Origin: RGIG3013 sp045538935 | GTDB taxonomy: Bacteria; Bacillota; Clostridia; Oscillospirales; Acutalibacteraceae | Length of the DNA stretch: 9,956 nt | Assembly: GCA_045538935.1 (NCBI GenBank) | Contig: JAZQEI010000019.1 | Span: 1 to 9,956 of the forward strand | Direction of reading: 5' to 3' | Shown here: piece by piece, positions 5,796 through 9,956 of the stretch | Position numbering within the stretch: the stretch's first letter is position 1 | How the letters are laid out: each line of letters opens with the position of its first letter | The notes under the pieces: generated by a model | The model's database searches: none | Told to the model about the DNA's origin: nothing | Seen by the model: only the letters and a program-made list of their open reading frames with translations | Position numbers and translations under genes: made by a program

Positions 5796-8700
5796 GTGAA
5801 AAGAATATCTAAACTACTCTCAATAATTTTAGCAATTATTATGGTGGGTTGTAGCTTACCGTTAGGTGTGGGCGCATTGGAGGCTCAAGCGGCCCCCAGC
5901 GCATATTTGCTTAACGATTCAAGTGATGTTGCTACATATCATCTTACAAATGCAAAAACACCGGTTGCGGTCGATGGTTACGGTTTGTCGCCCGACGGAA
6001 AGTATATATCTCACGATTTTCTAAACCCCGATAACGGCGGAATGAACGCATATAACGACTGGACCAAATGGACTATAGATCTAGACACTGCTGTGTATGG
6101 CGGTTCGCTTTCAAATATTACAGGCTTTGCAATTTGGGTGTCGTTTGAAGACGTTGGCGAAGATATTCGTTGGGATTTTGATTTGCTAAACAGTAATGAC
6201 GAAACGTTAGGTGTGTTTGGCGACGCTAAAGACTCCAGCAGACTTGCTTACCTTGTAAACACAAAAACAGGCCAGGCGCAAGAAATTAATTGTAATACTA
6301 ACTATTATGGCGGATTTACTATTCCTGCGGGCTTTGTAGGTTACTTTATCATACCTACCGATGGCGCAAATGCAGAGAGTGTAGATTATTCTCAGGGCAC
6401 AAAACTGACATTTTTTAGACGTTTCGACAAGGTGTTAAACGATGAAACTTGTCATTCTACATATTATACCGATAATATTACGGCCCTTACAAACATTAGC
6501 GAGTTTATAAATGGTGTTAAAACCGGCACTGAGGGAACACTTACCCGTGGTAGCCTTTGCGCATTAGATGGAGTAGATACCCAAAAAGAAGGGAAAAAAC
6601 TTGTTTGGTCTAATGTTGAGTCTGCAAATTCTTACCAAATAAGAATGTATACCATAAATTCTGGCAGATTAACACTATCAAGCATACAAAATACAACCGA
6701 TACACAAATTGCTTATTCGTTTCTCCCTTCGGGTACATATGCCGTTCAAATTGTTGCGGTTGATGTAAATAATGATTTTATATCAAATGCCGCATCTAAC
6801 GTTACTGTTTTAAGTTCTGAATGGACAGATTCTAATTTTGAACTTGTAAACAGTCTTAAGAGCGGAACATATACATCTAATTTCTCGCAAACTTCAATAG
6901 ATAACACCTTTACTCCCGATGGCGAGGGTATAAAGGTTGTTACCGAAAAATCTAAAACAATAAAATTTAACATAGAACAAAAAGATTTATCGGCTTATGA
7001 AGGCGTGGCTCTTTATGTAAAAATGCCTAATGATTCGCTTCCGTACACATTTTATAATTTATCGGCCGATGACACTACCATTACAAAGGTTGTAATGGAC
7101 AAAACGGATACTTTATATGGTAACTATAAGCTTATAAATTTAGATGGAAGTGTCGTAAACGGCGATACAGCAGACCTTGAGGACGGTTACTTTACCATAT
7201 GGCCGGGCTTTGAGGGTTATATGGTGTTTGAACTTGTAGATTTTGCCGAGCCCTTAAATGTTTCGTCAATTTCGTTTAAGTCTTGCCCATGGCATTATTC
7301 AAACAGAAATGACGGTTATGATTTGTATGTCGATAATCTATACCTTATAAAAGATTTTGACAGATTCGTAAATGAAACTACCGCTCATGAACTAGGTTAT
7401 ATTCCTACAAGCAACGGTCAAATGGCCAATTTTAGTATAGACGGCAGTACCGCAACAATTACTTATGATGCAGTAGACCAAGCAACCAACTATTTAGTAA
7501 ATGTTTATGATAGCAATGGCGATTTATTTGATACTGTTGTAACCCTAGAAACCTCGGTTTTAGTAGAGGGCTTAGCACTTGGCAGAAAATATTCTGCACA
7601 GGTTGTTGCTCGTGGTGAAAATGGAATAATAAGCGCGTTAAAGCCTGCGGTTGAAATTTCGGGCGGTAAATCTTTTGCCGTGCTTAACGATTTTTCAGAT
7701 AAAAGCACCACCTTTGGTGAAAATCTGGAAAAAGACGGCTTTGGCAATAAAATTCCTACCGCTAACAGTATTTCATATTGTCTGTGGGGCTGGACAGATG
7801 TAAATGCATATTTCTCGCAAAACGCTTCGCTTACCGGGGTAGAAGGCTTTGCTGTTTGGGTTGATACTACAATGTATGAGGTATCAAATAACCCATTTAA
7901 CATGTATGTTTACAATGCTAACGAGGAAGCTACAAAGATTATAGGCACTGCAACCGGTCAAAAGGTTTATTATGTTGACGCCGTTACCGGTCAAGTTACA
8001 CAAAGTGATGCTCATACCACTAACGGAGTTTATATAAAGCCGAACTTTAAGGGTTACGTAGTGTTTAAGGCACAAGGCGACTTTACCGGAAATATGGCCG
8101 ATTATTCGTACTTTTGCATGAAACGTTGCGGATACACAAGCTTCCAGCTTAACAGTCAAAATCAAGACGAGGGCGGCGGTTCAAGAAAAATTGAATTTGA
8201 CTCTTTAATAGCTATAACAAACTTTGCAAAGTTCGAAAATAATATTATAGGTTCTCTTGCTCTAGCGGGCAAGTTTGCTCCAACCGGCACATTTGCAAAA
8301 CCGCAAATAAATGTTGTACAAAACGAAACCACCGATGTAAAGGTATACTTTAACCAAGTTGCCACAGCAGACAAGTATATTGTATCGGTTTATGATGAGG
8401 ATAATGCCGGAGCGATTGTTGAGTCTAAGGCCATAACACAAAACGAAGTCGTTTTCGACGATATGACTAACAATAAGAACTATTCTGTTCAGGTAATAGC
8501 ACTCTCTAACGGCGTTGTAGTTGCAAACTCTGAAATAGTTACATTTAAATGTGTTCCGGGCTGCTTGCACAATTATCAAGATGTAAACATCGAGGCAACT
8601 TGTACAGAGTATGGCTATAACGGTACACAATGTACCATTTGCGGACACGGTGATCTTACCGTTACAGGAACACCGCTTGGCCACAACTTTGTTTACGCCG

Positions 8701-9956
8701 GCACAACAACCACCTGTAATACTGTAGGTGTTAGCGTTTATCGTTGTACTCGATGTGGTGTTTCGTACACCGAAAACGATACCCAAAAATCAGAACACAA
8801 TTATGTTGTAACCGAAAATGTTGAATCAACATGTCAATCTTTGGGTTACACAGTTTATACTTGCACTATTTGTTCCGATAGTTATACCAACGACTATACC
8901 GAATACACCGATCACAATTATATATGCATTAAAGATCCTTCTACTTGCGCAGAAGAAGGAAGAATTAGCTATGTTTGCATATACTGTGGTCAGGCAACAA
9001 CAAAAGCTATCCCAAAACTTGCTCATACATACGGTAGTTGGAGCATAACCAAAACTGCTACCACACAGACTAGCGGCACCAAAGAGCGCACATGCTCTGT
9101 ATGCGGATATGTTCAAACCAAGACATACTCACTAGGTGCTACCAACATTGTTATTTCAGAAGAAGAAGCTAGAACAGCAGAATATGTAACGGTATATGTA
9201 GATATTGAAGAAAATAATGGTTTTACGGCTATGCGCTTAAAACTTAATTACAATACCGATTATCTAACCCTTATAGATATTACCGACACCGGAATACTTG
9301 GTGAGAGTTATCATACCGATGTATATGGTGGTAATGAATATCTGTATTGGATGGATATTAATAATGAGATGACAGCTATAGGCACAGTGGCAGAGCTTAC
9401 CTTTAAGATTTCAGACACTGCTCCCGCTGGCGATTACATAATATCGTTAACATATCAAGAGGGAGATGTGTTCGATAGCGATTTAGAGCCGGTGGCAGTT
9501 AATATTACAAGCGGTACAATATCGGTAAGTGCAGCATGTAAGCATGAAGAAACAACGCGTGTTACTGCAATAGAGCCTACTTGCGACGAACCTGGTCAGT
9601 GGCAAGATATTTGTCTTGACTGCTTTGAAACAGTTGCGACCGGAGAAATATCTGCACTGGGTCACAAATACGAGACACAAGTTATAGCGCCCACACCGAG
9701 CGCACAGGGCTATACAAAGCACACATGTTCAGTTTGCGGTGATACATATAACGATACATTTGTTGACTATGTACCCACAACAACACCTGTAAGCGACTTT
9801 ACATACACAGTTGCAGCTGATGGTGTAACAATTACTAAGTATAAGGGCAAAGATGCAGTAGTAATCGTTCCTTCCGAAATCGAAGGTCAACCGGTTGTTA
9901 AAATTGGCCAAAGCGCATTCGAGGCTAATAAAACAATAACCAGCGTAACCATTCCT
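5796..9956 (+). CDS. Giant secreted modular protein: signal peptide, 3x(beta-sandwich-like + FN3-like), Cys/His repeats, cohesin-like domain, BspA-type LRR start (3' end outside window)
   Basis: GTG start with a good ribosome binding site and no stop in 1387 codons. Residues 1-32 are a Sec signal peptide (basic KRISK, hydrophobic core, AQA-AP cleavage site). Three large modules follow at about 35-232, 342-520 and 625-807, each with a G(F/V)A(I/L/V)(W/Y)V strand and a later P-x-F-x-GY segment. Each is followed by a fibronectin-III-like module (about 265-338, 545-623, 835-918). Five Cys/His repeats of 37-39 residues occupy 925-1115, a cohesin-like domain 1116-1245, two more repeats 1248-1326, and the BspA-type leucine-rich region begins near 1328. 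The modules suggest a surface protein that binds glycans or other proteins; no catalytic domain is visible. The tail matches the gene ending at 1771. Module names rest on pattern recognition, cohesin being the surest. Confidence 0.93.
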   Translation, partial: MKRISKLLSIILAIIMVGCSLPLGVGALEAQAAPSAYLLNDSSDVATYHLTNAKTPVAVDGYGLSPDGKYISHDFLNPDNGGMNAYNDWTKWTIDLDTAVYGGSLSNITGFAIWVSFEDVGEDIRWDFDLLNSNDETLGVFGDAKDSSRLAYLVNTKTGQAQEINCNTNYYGGFTIPAGFVGYFIIPTDGANAESVDYSQGTKLTFFRRFDKVLNDETCHSTYYTDNITALTNISEFINGVKTGTEGTLTRGSLCALDGVDTQKEGKKLVWSNVESANSYQIRMYTINSGRLTLSSIQNTTDTQIAYSFLPSGTYAVQIVAVDVNNDFISNAASNVTVLSSEWTDSNFELVNSLKSGTYTSNFSQTSIDNTFTPDGEGIKVVTEKSKTIKFNIEQKDLSAYEGVALYVKMPNDSLPYTFYNLSADDTTITKVVMDKTDTLYGNYKLINLDGSVVNGDTADLEDGYFTIWPGFEGYMVFELVDFAEPLNVSSISFKSCPWHYSNRNDGYDLYVDNLYLIKDFDRFVNETTAHELGYIPTSNGQMANFSIDGSTATITYDAVDQATNYLVNVYDSNGDLFDTVVTLETSVLVEGLALGRKYSAQVVARGENGIISALKPAVEISGGKSFAVLNDFSDKSTTFGENLEKDGFGNKIPTANSISYCLWGWTDVNAYFSQNASLTGVEGFAVWVDTTMYEVSNNPFNMYVYNANEEATKIIGTATGQKVYYVDAVTGQVTQSDAHTTNGVYIKPNFKGYVVFKAQGDFTGNMADYSYFCMKRCGYTSFQLNSQNQDEGGGSRKIEFDSLIAITNFAKFENNIIGSLALAGKFAPTGTFAKPQINVVQNETTDVKVYFNQVATADKYIVSVYDEDNAGAIVESKAITQNEVVFDDMTNNKNYSVQVIALSNGVVVANSEIVTFKCVPGCLHNYQDVNIEATCTEYGYNGTQCTICGHGDLTVTGTPLGHNFVYAGTTTTCNTVGVSVYRCTRCGVSYTENDTQKSEHNYVVTENVESTCQSLGYTVYTCTICSDSYTNDYTEYTDHNYICIKDPSTCAEEGRISYVCIYCGQATTKAIPKLAHTYGSWSITKTATTQTSGTKERTCSVCGYVQTKTYSLGATNIVISEEEARTAEYVTVYVDIEENNGFTAMRLKLNYNTDYLTLIDITDTGILGESYHTDVYGGNEYLYWMDINNEMTAIGTVAELTFKISDTAPAGDYIISLTYQEGDVFDSDLEPVAVNITSGTISVSAACKHEETTRVTAIEPTCDEPGQWQDICLDCFETVATGEISALGHKYETQVIAPTPSAQGYTKHTCSVCGDTYNDTFVDYVPTTTPVSDFTYTVAADGVTITKYKGKDAVVIVPSEIEGQPVVKIGQSAFEANKTITSVTIP
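8568..9140 (+). repeat. Five tandem Cys/His protein repeats
   Basis: Repeats start at the histidines at residues 925, 963, 1001, 1040 and 1077, a spacing of 38, 38, 39 and 37. Repeats 1-4 share H-N-(Y/F), then TC, nine residues, C-x2-C, then a turn before the next His. The fifth has lost the first Cys but keeps CSVCG. Two related copies follow the cohesin-like domain, and three occur in the gene ending at 1771. Three Cys plus one His per unit would suit a small metal site, but disulphides are possible in a secreted protein. Confidence 0.85.
9141..9530 (+). other. Cohesin-like domain within the large surface protein
   Basis: Residues 1116-1245 follow the cohesin pattern: an early strand VTVYVDIEENNGFTAMRLKL with NYNTDYLTLIDI, a middle NEYLYWMDI strand, the GTVAELTFKI strand, APAGDYIISLTY, and a closing SGTISV strand. 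Length (about 130 residues) and strand order match type I-like cohesins, the receptor half of cellulosomal cohesin-dockerin pairs. No dockerin is encoded in the window. Confidence 0.75.
9701..9956 (+). repeat. Direct repeat, copy B (shared surface-protein module)
   Basis: The counterpart of 481-736, gapless, with about 82% identity overall and two mismatches across 9874-9950. It runs to the window edge, so the match probably extends further into the leucine-rich region. See copy A for the encoded segment. Confidence 0.93.

Noticed and set aside
5796..5898. Lipoprotein signal in the giant surface protein (MVGC in the hydrophobic core)
   Set aside because: Met at -3 is a poor lipobox, the Cys lies in the middle of the hydrophobic core, and a normal AQA-AP cleavage site follows.
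8262..8786. Minus-strand open frame of 174 codons
   Set aside because: It is antisense to the FN3-like and Cys/His repeat coding region. Its Cys and Val richness comes from plus-strand ACA/GTA codons, and no start context is seen.

Overview
The window looks like a chromosomal piece of a low-GC Gram-positive anaerobe, most likely an uncultured gut or rumen Clostridia member. The reasons are AT-rich intergenic DNA, strong AGGAGG-type ribosome binding sites, sigma-A promoters, T-tailed terminators, a luxS gene, a CUT1 sugar-uptake operon with a lipoprotein binding protein, and two very large modular surface proteins. This placement is inference; nothing in the window fixes the genus.

Layout. 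(1) Bases 2-1771, plus strand: the 3' end of a large secreted protein. It runs from the tail of a beta-helix-like domain through three Cys/His repeats to a long BspA-type leucine-rich-repeat region. It ends at a strong terminator (1821-1850) that also serves the convergent gene. (2) Bases 1865-2314, minus strand: luxS, with its own promoter, whose -35 box lies inside the terminator of the operon upstream. (3) Bases 2392-5407, minus strand: a three-gene sugar ABC operon (lipoprotein binding protein, then two permeases). Both gene junctions are TAATG stop/start overlaps. No ATPase, glycosidase or regulator gene is present. (4) Bases 5408-5795: no intact gene. It holds a weak operon promoter, a terminator, the apparent 3' end of a decayed minus-strand gene, an inverted repeat, and a perfect-consensus promoter for the next gene. 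(5) Bases 5796-9956, plus strand: the first 1387 codons of a second giant secreted protein, running off the window. Its order is signal peptide, three pairs of a beta-sandwich-like module and a fibronectin-III-like module, five Cys/His repeats, a cohesin-like domain, two more Cys/His repeats, and the start of a BspA-type leucine-rich-repeat region.

How it fits together. The two surface proteins are mosaic paralogues. They differ upstream but share their last Cys/His repeat and the start of the leucine-rich repeats in a 256-bp gapless block (481-736 and 9701-9956), which flanks luxS and the sugar operon as direct repeats. Together with the sugar transporter this suggests a cell that binds glycans or host/plant surfaces and imports oligosaccharides; that link is inferred from proximity only. 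LuxS serves the activated methyl cycle and makes the AI-2 precursor. The most notable elements are the cohesin-like domain in a BspA-type protein, the thrice-repeated module, and the mosaic relationship of the two genes.
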